Assembly: GCA_040268355.1 (NCBI GenBank)
Contig: JAWRIT010000046.1
Span: forward strand, 1 to 24,888
DNA length: 24,888 nucleotides
From: UBA1367 sp040268355
GTDB lineage: Bacteria; Actinomycetota; Coriobacteriia; Coriobacteriales; Atopobiaceae
Reading direction: 5' to 3'
Below the pieces are notes generated by a model that saw only the letters and a list, made by a program, of their open reading frames with translations, ran no database searches and was not told where the DNA came from. Positions 16,082 through 22,794 of the stretch are shown piece after piece (positions within the stretch are counted from its first letter, which is position 1; every line of letters begins with the position of its first letter). The position numbers and the translations under genes were made by a program.

Positions 16082-16154
16082 GGGCCTATGGCGCAACGGT
16101 TAGCGCAGGGGACTCATAATCCCTGGGTTGGGGGTTCGAATCCCTCTGGGCCCA
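16082..16154 (+). tRNA. tRNA with CAT anticodon, Ile2 (lysidine) or elongator Met
   Basis: A full 73-base cloverleaf. The acceptor stem is GGGCCTA/TGGGCCC (one U-G), the D arm GCGC/GCGC, the anticodon stem GGGGA/TCCCT with loop CTCATAA (CAT at 16115-16117), and the T arm GGGGG-TTCGAAT-CCCTC. Discriminator A is followed by CCC, so CCA is not encoded and must be added enzymatically, unlike the other two tRNAs here. It is not the initiator: position 1-72 is paired, and the three G-C pairs next to the anticodon loop are absent. The ATGGCGCAACGGTTA D-arm region and CTCATAA loop resemble CAT isoleucine tRNAs modified by TilS, but elongator Met cannot be excluded. Confidence 0.9.
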
Positions 16155-16166
16155 CCCGATGGAACC

Positions 16167-16197
16167 GCAGGCCAGCTGGTATTTTCAGCTGGCCTGC
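16167..16197 (+). other. Perfect 12-bp inverted repeat after the CAT tRNA
   Basis: GCAGGCCAGCTG (16167-16178) pairs perfectly with CAGCTGGCCTGC (16186-16197) around a 7-base loop, GTATTTT. No T run follows on either strand; the Ts are in the loop. It may stop or protect the tRNA transcript, and it marks the edge of the less GC-rich insert. Confidence 0.55.
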
Positions 16198-16340
16198 TCT
16201 CATCGGGAGCCTCTCGGCCGCTAGCAAGCGCCAGATATGCTAAACGTAGGAATCCACACGGACAGGGTTTCTTTGTAACCGTGAATGCCATCAACTTCCT
16301 AGGGAATACCAGAGAATAGCAGGGGCTTTTCTAGGCGTCC

Positions 16341-16370
16341 TTGTCAGTCTGTGCTTGACGGGAGTAAGAT
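16341..16370 (+). promoter_or_regulatory. Predicted promoter of the Panacea/RelA-SpoT module
   Basis: A -35 box TTGTCA (16341-16346), an 18-base spacer and a -10 box TAAGAT (16365-16370). It would give a short leader before AAGGAG at 16389-16394 and the ATG at 16400. A TTGACG at 16355 is too close to any -10 to be used. Confidence 0.55.
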
Positions 16371-16399
16371 AAAACGCTAGTCGAGGGGAAGGAGTGCCA

Positions 16400-16861
16400 A
16401 TGGCGAACGCAGTCGATGTCGCAGCATACATCCTAGAGCAAACCGGTAGCGTAACCACCATGAAGCTCCAGAAACTCGTCTACTATGCTCAGGTCAGACA
16501 TCTTGTCACAAACGATCACCCGCTTTTCTCAGAAGAGGTCCAGGCATGGGCGAACGGTCCGGTCTCGCCGCGCTTGTACCATGTTCATTCGGGCAAGTAC
16601 ATGGTTGGGAGAGGTGGGCTTGCCCCATATGGTTCGCCAGATGCCCTGTCTTATTCTGAGAAGGCTGCCGCAGACTTGGTTGTGGAGAAGCTGGGCGCAT
16701 GCTCTGGCGAGCAACTACGAGAGTTGAGTCACAGCGAACGCCCGTGGCTGGACGCACGCAGGGGGTATGGGCCAGGTGAGCGTTGCAGTGTGCCCATCAC
16801 TGTCGAGTCGATGCGGAGCTTCTACGGCTCTCCCGCATGTGCCAACCCGATCGTTTGCTAG
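16400..16861 (+). CDS. Panacea-domain (DUF4065, SocA/GepA-like) antitoxin
   Basis: A 153-residue protein with the Panacea domain (DUF4065), known from the proteolytic adaptor SocA and from PanA antitoxins that neutralise many unrelated toxins, including RelA/SpoT-type toxSAS. The hallmark block TTMKLQKLVYYAQ (19-31) is followed by HPLFSEEVQAWANGPVSPRLYHVH (40-63); ERPWLDARRGYGPGE near the C-terminus also fits. The ATG at 16400 is chosen over the GTG at 16394 because AAGGAG at 16389-16394 gives normal spacing. The next gene starts two bases after the stop, as in a toxin-antitoxin operon. Codon use is less GC-rich than in flanking genes, suggesting horizontal acquisition. The domain call is firm; antitoxin function is inferred from the neighbour. 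Confidence 0.85.
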   Translation: MANAVDVAAYILEQTGSVTTMKLQKLVYYAQVRHLVTNDHPLFSEEVQAWANGPVSPRLYHVHSGKYMVGRGGLAPYGSPDALSYSEKAAADLVVEKLGACSGEQLRELSHSERPWLDARRGYGPGERCSVPITVESMRSFYGSPACANPIVC

Positions 16862-16863
16862 CC

Positions 16864-17848
16864 ATGCGACGAGACGGGATTTCGAAGAAGAGGATTAGGA
16901 GGGCCGGCGACAGGCTTGCCGCTGGTCTTCTTGATGGAGAAGAGCGCTGGGCTGCCCTTGGGCTGGTTGGGCACTGGAGGGCGGCGCACATCGAGCCCCT
17001 CCACAAAACGCTTGGCATGCTTGAGATGATCTGTGGACAGGATGCGTCAACGATCCTTGTGAGCCGTCTGAAGCGCATAGAAACGACGATCAACAAGCTC
17101 AATCGCCCTGGGCACAAATTCAACCTCATTACGCTGCGTGACATCGCAGGATGCCGTCTCATAGTTCCCACGGACAGCGAAGTTCGCCGTATCGCCGCCC
17201 GAATCGAGGAGGCTGGGCAGTGCCGCACCGTGGTAGATCACATGCATGCACCAAAAGCCTCTGGATATCGGGGCATCCATCTCGTTTGCAGGTACGACTC
17301 TCCTTCTTACGGCTATGAGAACATGGACGTCGAGGTGCAAGTCCGCTCTCGCCTGCAGCACGATGGCGACGGCAGTCGAGATATATGATCTCATCACCCA
17401 GGCGAACCTCAAGTTCGGGTCTGGCTCTGCCAGTCAGAGAAGATACTTCCAGCTCGCATCAGCGCTCATGAGTCATGATGTCAAGGATGAGAAGGCCGCT
17501 GTCGAAGAGCTCCGCAAGCTCGATTCAGAGCTGGACATTCTGAACACGCTCGAAGAGGCTTCGAATTCCATGTATGTCATCTACGATGGCGTTGAAGGCG
17601 TCTCGCGTTCGGACAGCTGCCTTATCTCGGTCAACGTCGACGAACAGCTGATTAGGCTGCACGTGTATCCCAAAGGAAATGAGGAGGAGGCGGCGTCTCA
17701 ATACACGGCTCTCGAAAGCGATGCGTCAGCGAGTGATGTGTATCTATTGGCAAGGGCTGCCTCGCTCGACGATTTGCGCAGGGCGTACCCTAACTACTAC
17801 TCTGATATCTCGGAGTTCGTAGGCTGGTTGAAAGGCTGTCTTGGTTAG
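16864..17848 (+). pseudogene. RelA/SpoT-domain protein (toxSAS-like toxin), frameshifted
   Basis: Two consecutive frames make one protein of about 330 residues from the RelA/SpoT synthetase-domain family. The 5' frame (16864-17388, 174 codons) has AGDRLAAG, ALGLVGHWRAAHIEPL, RLKRIETTINKLNR, LRDIAGCRLIV (Asp93), KASGYRGIHLVCRY (Tyr135) and the Glu158 motif VEVQVRSRLQH. It then runs into an unrelated DGDGSRDI and stops. The expected continuation AT-AVEIYDLI resumes in the +1 frame at 17366 and runs to 17848, with the C-terminal helical region and AYPNYYSDISEF. LQH-AWATAVE is strongly conserved in this family, so two bases appear to be missing near 17362-17366. Related toxSAS proteins pyrophosphorylate the tRNA CCA end or make alarmones. 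The start has no clear ribosome-binding site and is probably coupled to the upstream gene. Decay, sequencing error or recoding are all possible. Confidence 0.8.
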
Positions 17849-17959
17849 CCTGCATCGACTCGCTCTTCAAGCCTATACGGGCATAGGGGCGAATCACACG
17901 TCCGAGGGCCCTGTCCGCCTGCATCCCTTGGGCTGCATATCGCTATGATGGATGCAGGC
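17848..17959 (+). repeat. Three copies of the 9-mer GCCTGCATC
   Basis: GCCTGCATC occurs at 17848-17856 and 17917-17925 and, inverted (GATGCAGGC), at 17951-17959. The last two form a perfect 10-bp inverted repeat, GCCTGCATCC/GGATGCAGGC (17917-17926/17950-17959). It encloses TATGAT (17944-17949), a possible -10 box for the following gene, so the repeat could be an operator. No matching -35 box is visible. Confidence 0.45.
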
Positions 17960-17988
17960 AAGCGTGTCATGCGAAGGTGGGAGGCATC

Positions 17989-18369
17989 GTGACGAGCAGC
18001 GGCAAGCTCCTCAAACTGTTCTGCATAGGCGGTCTCTTCGTCGGGGCGCTGTCGGCGGTGCTCGGCATCGTGCTCCTCGTGGCAAGCGTGGCCGACATCG
18101 ACGCCTGGGTCACGACGCTCGAGGGCGTGGGGACGAGCGTGCTCGGCGCGCGGAGCGCCATATTGGCCAACGTCCCCTCGAACACGGAGCGGCTGAGGAC
18201 GACGGCTCTGCTCGGTGCGCTCGCTGCAGCCGCGATAGCAGCCTTCCTCGTCTTTGGTGGCCAGCAGGTGGAGTCGCCACAGCACCTCGCGGCGGGTGGG
18301 ATCTGCGTCGTCTTTCTCGGCATGCTCCTGATCGCCCACCGCATCGTCAGAGAGCAGCTGAGCAAGTAG
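17989..18369 (+). CDS. Small membrane protein of unknown function
   Basis: I do not recognise this 126-residue protein. It has three probable membrane helices, at about residues 11-35, 70-92 and 100-120, and a short basic C-terminus (HRIVREQLSK). The loop between helices 1 and 2 (about 36-69) is polar. No catalytic motif is visible. The GTG at 17989 is chosen because GGGAGG at 17979-17984 precedes it; a GTG at 17977 would add four residues. High GC and codon use match the core genome, unlike the toxin-antitoxin insert just before it. A possible promoter with a flanking inverted repeat lies upstream. It is followed by 149 bases without a gene, then tRNA-Val. Confidence 0.65.
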   Translation: MTSSGKLLKLFCIGGLFVGALSAVLGIVLLVASVADIDAWVTTLEGVGTSVLGARSAILANVPSNTERLRTTALLGALAAAAIAAFLVFGGQQVESPQHLAAGGICVVFLGMLLIAHRIVREQLSK

Positions 18370-18491
18370 CCGTCGTGCGGGCGATCCGCTCCCGGCGCCA
18401 CCTGTTCGACGCCTGGTGGGAGGTCCGCAGGGCCTTCGTGCGGGCGACTTTCCTGAAGGTGAGAAATCTCGCGGCGCGGCGCTCAGATATC

Positions 18492-18500
18492 TGCTACCAT
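18492..18500 (+). promoter_or_regulatory. Predicted extended -10 promoter of tRNA-Val
   Basis: TGCTACCAT at 18492-18500 is an extended -10 box (TGn plus TACCAT). It places transcription start just upstream of the tRNA at 18519. No good -35 box is seen in the GC-rich stretch upstream. Confidence 0.5.
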
Positions 18501-18518
18501 GCATACCTGCATTGGCAC

Positions 18519-18593
18519 GGGCGATTGGCTCAGGGGTAGAGCACATCCTTCACACGGATGGGGTCGCTGGTTCGAATCCAGCATCGCCCACCA
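18519..18593 (+). tRNA. tRNA-Val (anticodon CAC)
   Basis: A complete 75-base cloverleaf with perfectly paired acceptor stem GGGCGAT/ATCGCCC. The D arm is GCTC/GAGC, the anticodon stem CATCC/GGATG with loop TTCACAC (anticodon CAC at 18551-18553), and the T arm GCTGG-TTCGAAT-CCAGC. Discriminator A and an encoded CCA (18591-18593) follow. It reads GUG, a major valine codon at this GC content. Confidence 0.96.
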
Positions 18594-18634
18594 GGAAACT
18601 GCGAGGCCGGAGACAGCTGTTTCCGGCCTTTTTT
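18594..18634 (+). terminator. Terminator after tRNA-Val with a competing fold, possible ABC-F attenuator
   Basis: The terminator stem AGGCCGGA (18604-18611) pairs with TCCGGCCT (18622-18629), and the T run covers 18629-18634. A competing stem GGAAAC-T-GC (18594-18602) pairs with GC-T-GTTTCC (18616-18624) and shares 18622-18624 with the terminator, so only one can form. The ABC-F start codon lies 17 bases after the T run, with no room for a separate promoter. The terminator is clear; an attenuation role is inference. Confidence 0.8.
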
Positions 18635-18650
18635 CTAGGAGAGCGCCTCT

Positions 18651-20657
18651 TTGATTGCCCTTGCTGACAAGATCGAGAAGTCCTTCGGTGGCCGCATACT
18701 CTATTCGGGCGCGACGCTGCAGCTGAACGCTGGCGAGCGCTGGGGCCTGGTCGGTCCCAACGGCGCCGGCAAGACGACGCTGCTCAAGATCATCATGGGC
18801 CAGGAGAGCGCCGATCACGGCAGCGTGAGCCTCGCGCGCGAGGCCACGATCGGGTATCTGGAGCAGGAGGCGCGCCTGGCCGGGGAGAAGTCGGCCCTGG
18901 CGGAGGTGGTCGACTCTGCGACCGAGATCCGCCGGCTCGAGGGGCGCATCTCTCAGATGGAGCAGGAGATCGCCGCGTCTGAGGGTGGAGCGCAGCTCGA
19001 TCGGCTGCTCGAGCGATATGGCGCGGCGCAGGATCGCTACGAGCGCCTGGGCGGCTACGAGCTCGAGGCCCGCGCGCGGCAGATCCTCGGCGGCCTGGGC
19101 TTTCCGGTGAGCGACTTCGACAAGCCCGCCCGCGAGTTCTCTGGCGGCTGGCAGATGCGCATCGCGCTCTCGAAGCTCCTGCTGCGCCATCCCGACCTCC
19201 TGCTGCTCGACGAGCCCACCAACCACCTGGACCTCGAGAGCGTCAAGTGGCTGGAGTCCTTTCTGGCCTCCTATGACGGGGCCGTGCTTCTGGTGAGCCA
19301 CGACCGCGCCTTCATGGACGCCTGCGTGAGCCACATCGCCGCGCTGGAGAACAAGCGTCTCGTCACCTACACCGGCACCTATTCGGACTACCTGCGGCAG
19401 CGCGAGGACAACCTCGAGCAGCTGCGGGCCAAGCGAGCCGCGCAGGAGCGCGACATCGCCCACATGGAGACCTTCATCGCGCGGTTCCGCTACAAGCCGA
19501 CCAAGGCCCGACAGGTCCAGGAGCGCGTCAAGAAGCTCGAGAAGGTCAAGGAGGAGCTGGTCGTGCTGCCGGAGTCCTCGAAGCGGATGCGCTTCCGCTT
19601 TCCGGAGCCGCCGCGCACCGGCGAGACGGTCGTGCGGCTGGAGGACGTGGCCAAGGCCTACGGGGACAACCTCGTCTACGAGGGCGTGAGCCTCTCGTTG
19701 TATCGGGGGGACCACGTGGTGCTCGTCGGTCCCAACGGGGCGGGCAAGTCCACCCTCATGAAGCTTGTGAACGGCCATGAGGCCCCCACGGCGGGCTCTA
19801 TCGAGCTTGGGCAGAACGTCACGCAGGCATACTACGCCCAGCACCAGCTCGAGATGCTGACGGCTGCCAACACCGTGCTCGCGGAGATGGACGAGGCGGC
19901 GCCAGGATGGACCACCGCGGAGGAGCGACGCCTGCTCGGGGCCTTCCTCTTCCATGGCGATGACGTCGACAAGCGCGTGGGCGTGCTCTCGGGCGGCGAG
20001 CGCGCACGCCTCGCGCTGGCCAAGATGCTCGTGGCGCCCGACCCGCTGCTCTGTCTGGACGAGCCGACCAACCACCTCGACATCGACTCGGTCGACGTGC
20101 TCGAGCGGGCGCTCGTGGACTTCCCGGGCACGATCGTGCTCATAAGCCATGACGAGCATCTGGTGCGTGCGGTGGCCAACAAGGTCATTGACGTGCGGGA
20201 CCATACCGTGACCGTCTACGACGGGGACTACGACTACTACCTCTTCAAGCGCGCGGAGCTCGAGGCTCGTGCGGCAGACGAGCAGGCCGAGGTGGCCCCA
20301 ACGGCACAGGCCGCCCACGTGCGACAGCCGGCGGGTCCCACCCCGTCTGAGCGGGCGAAGTCCCCGGGGCGCAACACCAAGACCCGCGAGCAGCGTCGCG
20401 CCGAGGCCGAGGCCCGCAATGCCGCCAGTCGGGCGCTGCGGGCCGAACGGCGACGGCTCAAGGAGGTCGAGGCGGCGCTTGTGCCCATGAGGGCCCGCTA
20501 CGAGGAGCTCATGACGCTCATGGCCTCCGAGGAGTTCTACGCCGACGGCGATCGGTTCGAGGGGGCCATGCGCGAGTACAACGCGCTCTCCACGAAGATC
20601 CCCGCCCTTGAGGAGGAGTGGCTGGAGCTCACCGAGAAGGTCGAGGCGGGCGTATGA
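18651..20657 (+). CDS. ABC-F family ATP-binding protein (ribosome-associated)
   Basis: A soluble 668-residue protein with two ABC ATPase domains and no membrane segments. ABC-F proteins bind the ribosomal E site and influence stalled translation; some give antibiotic resistance. Domain 1 has Walker A GPNGAGKT (35-42), signature SGGWQ (164-168) and DEPTNHLD (187-194). An interdomain linker of charged helices (about 255-315) follows. Domain 2 has GPNGAGKS (360-367), SGGER (447-451) and DEPTNHLD (470-477). A C-terminal charged coiled coil (about 565-665) resembles the Uup/YdiF type. The TTG at 18651 is supported by AGGAGAG at 18637-18643. The stop overlaps the next gene (ATGA). The subfamily, and so housekeeping versus resistance, is unresolved. 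Confidence 0.93.
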   Translation: MIALADKIEKSFGGRILYSGATLQLNAGERWGLVGPNGAGKTTLLKIIMGQESADHGSVSLAREATIGYLEQEARLAGEKSALAEVVDSATEIRRLEGRISQMEQEIAASEGGAQLDRLLERYGAAQDRYERLGGYELEARARQILGGLGFPVSDFDKPAREFSGGWQMRIALSKLLLRHPDLLLLDEPTNHLDLESVKWLESFLASYDGAVLLVSHDRAFMDACVSHIAALENKRLVTYTGTYSDYLRQREDNLEQLRAKRAAQERDIAHMETFIARFRYKPTKARQVQERVKKLEKVKEELVVLPESSKRMRFRFPEPPRTGETVVRLEDVAKAYGDNLVYEGVSLSLYRGDHVVLVGPNGAGKSTLMKLVNGHEAPTAGSIELGQNVTQAYYAQHQLEMLTAANTVLAEMDEAAPGWTTAEERRLLGAFLFHGDDVDKRVGVLSGGERARLALAKMLVAPDPLLCLDEPTNHLDIDSVDVLERALVDFPGTIVLISHDEHLVRAVANKVIDVRDHTVTVYDGDYDYYLFKRAELEARAADEQAEVAPTAQAAHVRQPAGPTPSERAKSPGRNTKTREQRRAEAEARNAASRALRAERRRLKEVEAALVPMRARYEELMTLMASEEFYADGDRFEGAMREYNALSTKIPALEEEWLELTEKVEAGV

Positions 20658-21286
20658 GCTACGATCCTCGCACGGGGACGAGTCCCTACCTGGGCATGGA
20701 CGCGGACGATACGGGCGAGCGGCGCTCCGACGCGCCGCAGGGCGCGGCGACGGACGGGGTGCCCGCAACCGAGCGGACGATGGTCGCGGAGGCGGCCCCG
20801 GCTCCGACGACCGTGCGACGCACGAGACGGGTCGCCTCGTCTCGCCCGGATCTGCCCTCCAACGCGCCCGCGCAGCCCCTCCGGCGTCGTCAGGCCCCGG
20901 TCGCCGTCGAGAGCCCCCGCCAGCAGGACCCCTTCGAGCCGGCACGCCCGGCGGCGTCCAGGCGCTTTCGGCCGCTTGCGCGGCTCGCGCCCTTCGGCCT
21001 TCGCCTTGCGGCTCTCATCCTGCGACTCGCGGCGATCGTGCTTGCCGGGCTGGTCGTGGCCTCGGCGGTGGCCCCCGGTTCGTACCGTGCCGTGCTGGTC
21101 GAGGTCATGGGGCAGTTCTCGTGGCTCGTCAACCTGCCGCTGATCTCCGGTCGCTTCGTGTCGGAGACCCCCTTTGGCGGCGTCCTGAGGGGTGACCTCA
21201 TGGTCGCCTCCGTCGTGCTGTTCGTCTGCGATTGGGCCTGCCTGAGGCTTTCGGCGTCGCTGCGCGACAACGAGAGGAGATCCTGA
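20654..21286 (+). CDS. Unknown membrane protein with long disordered N-terminus
   Basis: I do not recognise this 210-residue protein. Residues 1-105 are low-complexity (Ala, Pro, Arg, Thr) and probably disordered, with basic stretches (RRTRR at 55-59, RRR at 77-79). Two hydrophobic segments follow, at about 116-140 and 180-200, with an amphipathic stretch between (MGQFSWLVNLPLISGRF). The ATG at 20654 overlaps the ABC-F stop (ATGA). The stop overlaps the next start by one base (TGATG), so it is translationally coupled on both sides. It may work with the ABC-F protein or the M50 protease, but only position supports that. Confidence 0.7.
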   Translation: MSYDPRTGTSPYLGMDADDTGERRSDAPQGAATDGVPATERTMVAEAAPAPTTVRRTRRVASSRPDLPSNAPAQPLRRRQAPVAVESPRQQDPFEPARPAASRRFRPLARLAPFGLRLAALILRLAAIVLAGLVVASAVAPGSYRAVLVEVMGQFSWLVNLPLISGRFVSETPFGGVLRGDLMVASVVLFVCDWACLRLSASLRDNERRS

Positions 21287-21972
21287 TGCTCGACAACATG
21301 TCGATCACGCCTGTCATCCAGATGCTCGAGACGGTCCTGCTGGTCATGGTGTCCGCGTCCATCCACGAGTTCGGCCATGCCCTGGCCGCCTGGCGGCTGG
21401 GAGACGACACGGCCAAGCGTGCGGGGCGCCTCACGATAAACCCGCTGGCCCATCTCGATCCCTTCGGCTCGCTCGTCCTGCCGCTCGTCATGGCCCTGGC
21501 GGGAGGCCCCGTCTTCGCCTTCGCCCGTCCGGTTCCCTACAATCCCGACCAGCTGCGGAACCCACGTCGTGACGAGGTGCTCGTGGCGCTGGCCGGCCCT
21601 GCCACCAACCTGCTGCAAGCGGCGATCGGCGCGCGCGTCCTGCGTGCGGTCTTCGCCCTCGCAGGCGGGACGGTCCTTCCGGGCGCGGCCACGGCGTGGC
21701 TCGTGCGCGTCCTGTTCACCTACGTCTCCGTCAATTGCGTCCTGGCCTTCTTCAACCTCATTCCACTGCCGCCGCTCGACGGCTCGTCGATCATCTCGCC
21801 GCTGCTCACGGGAGAGGCGCGGCGACGCTACTACGTCGTGCAGCGCTACTCGTTGCCCATCCTCATGGTGCTGCTCTATCTGGTGCCCTCCGTCACGGGA
21901 ATCGATTTGGTGGGCATCTACCTGCGCTCTACGGCGGGCGCCTTTATGGACGTGCTGCTCGGCGGAGTGTGA
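21286..21972 (+). CDS. M50 family intramembrane metalloprotease, YwhC/S2P-like
   Basis: A compact 228-residue site-2-protease homologue without a PDZ domain, resembling the Bacillus YwhC group. Zinc ligands are visible in HEFGH (27-31) of the first core helix and Asp165 of NLIPLPPLDGS (157-167). RLTINPLAHLDPFGSLVLP (48-66) and ALAGPATNLL (101-110) are typical of the group. It has about five hydrophobic helices. The ATG at 21286 overlaps the previous stop and follows GAGAGGAGA. scpA starts three bases after its stop. Association with scpAB is seen in several Gram-positive bacteria; its substrate is unknown. Confidence 0.9.
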   Translation: MLDNMSITPVIQMLETVLLVMVSASIHEFGHALAAWRLGDDTAKRAGRLTINPLAHLDPFGSLVLPLVMALAGGPVFAFARPVPYNPDQLRNPRRDEVLVALAGPATNLLQAAIGARVLRAVFALAGGTVLPGAATAWLVRVLFTYVSVNCVLAFFNLIPLPPLDGSSIISPLLTGEARRRYYVVQRYSLPILMVLLYLVPSVTGIDLVGIYLRSTAGAFMDVLLGGV

Positions 21973-21975
21973 GCC

Positions 21976-22794
21976 ATGTCGTTCGCCGTTCGTACCCAGG
22001 CCTACAGCGGGCCCTTCGACCTGCTCCTGCAGCTGGTGAGCCGCCAGAAGGTGGCCATCGGCTCCATCTCGGTCGCCGAGGTCGCCGACCAGTACCTGGC
22101 CGAGGTCGATCGCATGGGAGAGCTCGACCTCGATGTCGCCAGCGACTTTTTGCTCGTTGCGTCGACCCTGCTCGAGATGAAGGCCGCGGCGCTGGTCCCC
22201 GACGACCTCCCGCGCCCGCGAGGCGCCGACGACGAGGACGAGCCGGACGACTACGCCGACCTCACGCCCGACGAGGCCCGCGAGGTGCTCATCGCCCGCC
22301 TCATCGCCTACAAGCAGTTCCGCAACGCCGCGCTGTCCTTGGGCGGGCGCATGGAGGCGGAGGCCCTCATGCAGCCTCGCACCGCAGGTCCCGACCCCAG
22401 CTTCTCCAACCTCATGCCGGACTATCTCGAAGGCATCAGCCTGCGCTCCCTTTCCGTCATCTGCGCCGACCTGACGGCACGTCGTGACGCCGCGCTGCTC
22501 GAGGCCGAGCATGTGGCACCCCGTCGGCTGCCCATCGCGCTCACGGTCGCCTCGGTGGACCGACTCATGCGCTCGCGCGGCACCATGACCTTCTCCGAGC
22601 TGCTTGCCGGCGAGCAGACGCCCGAGGCGGTCGTCGCCACCTTCCTGGCCATCCTGGAGCTGTTCAAGCGCGGGTCACTCGCCCTTTCGCAAGCCGAGGT
22701 CTTTGGCGAGATCGACGTCACCAGCGTCGAGGGCGCCCCCGCATTCGAACTGGACGACTCCGAACTGACGAGCATTGAGGAGGAACTCTCATGA
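21976..22794 (+). CDS. scpA: Segregation and condensation protein A
   Basis: ScpA is the kleisin subunit that links the two SMC heads in the bacterial condensin SMC-ScpAB. The 272-residue protein shows the N-terminal FxGPFDLLLQLVSRQKVAI pattern, the DFLLVASTLLEMKAAALVP helix that contacts the SMC neck, an acidic linker (about 74-95), and a C-terminal winged-helix region with RGTMTFSELLAGEQTPEAVVATFLAILELFKRG. The start ATG at 21976 follows the protease stop closely. The stop overlaps scpB (ATGA), the usual arrangement for these partners. Confidence 0.96.
   Translation: MSFAVRTQAYSGPFDLLLQLVSRQKVAIGSISVAEVADQYLAEVDRMGELDLDVASDFLLVASTLLEMKAAALVPDDLPRPRGADDEDEPDDYADLTPDEAREVLIARLIAYKQFRNAALSLGGRMEAEALMQPRTAGPDPSFSNLMPDYLEGISLRSLSVICADLTARRDAALLEAEHVAPRRLPIALTVASVDRLMRSRGTMTFSELLAGEQTPEAVVATFLAILELFKRGSLALSQAEVFGEIDVTSVEGAPAFELDDSELTSIEEELS

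Noticed and set aside
17363..17848. The second part of the RelA/SpoT gene as an independent protein starting at ATG 17363.
   Set aside because: There is no ribosome-binding site, and the sequence continues the family directly across the frameshift, so it is treated as part of one broken gene.
17969..17992. A seven-codon reading frame (MRRWEAS) whose stop overlaps the GTG of the small membrane protein, as a possible leader peptide.
   Set aside because: It has no ribosome-binding site and no attenuator structure, and is short enough to occur by chance.
18483..20945. An 820-codon minus-strand open frame opposite the ABC-F gene and tRNA-Val.
   Set aside because: It runs through a tRNA gene and mirrors ABC-F codons, with no recognisable domain.
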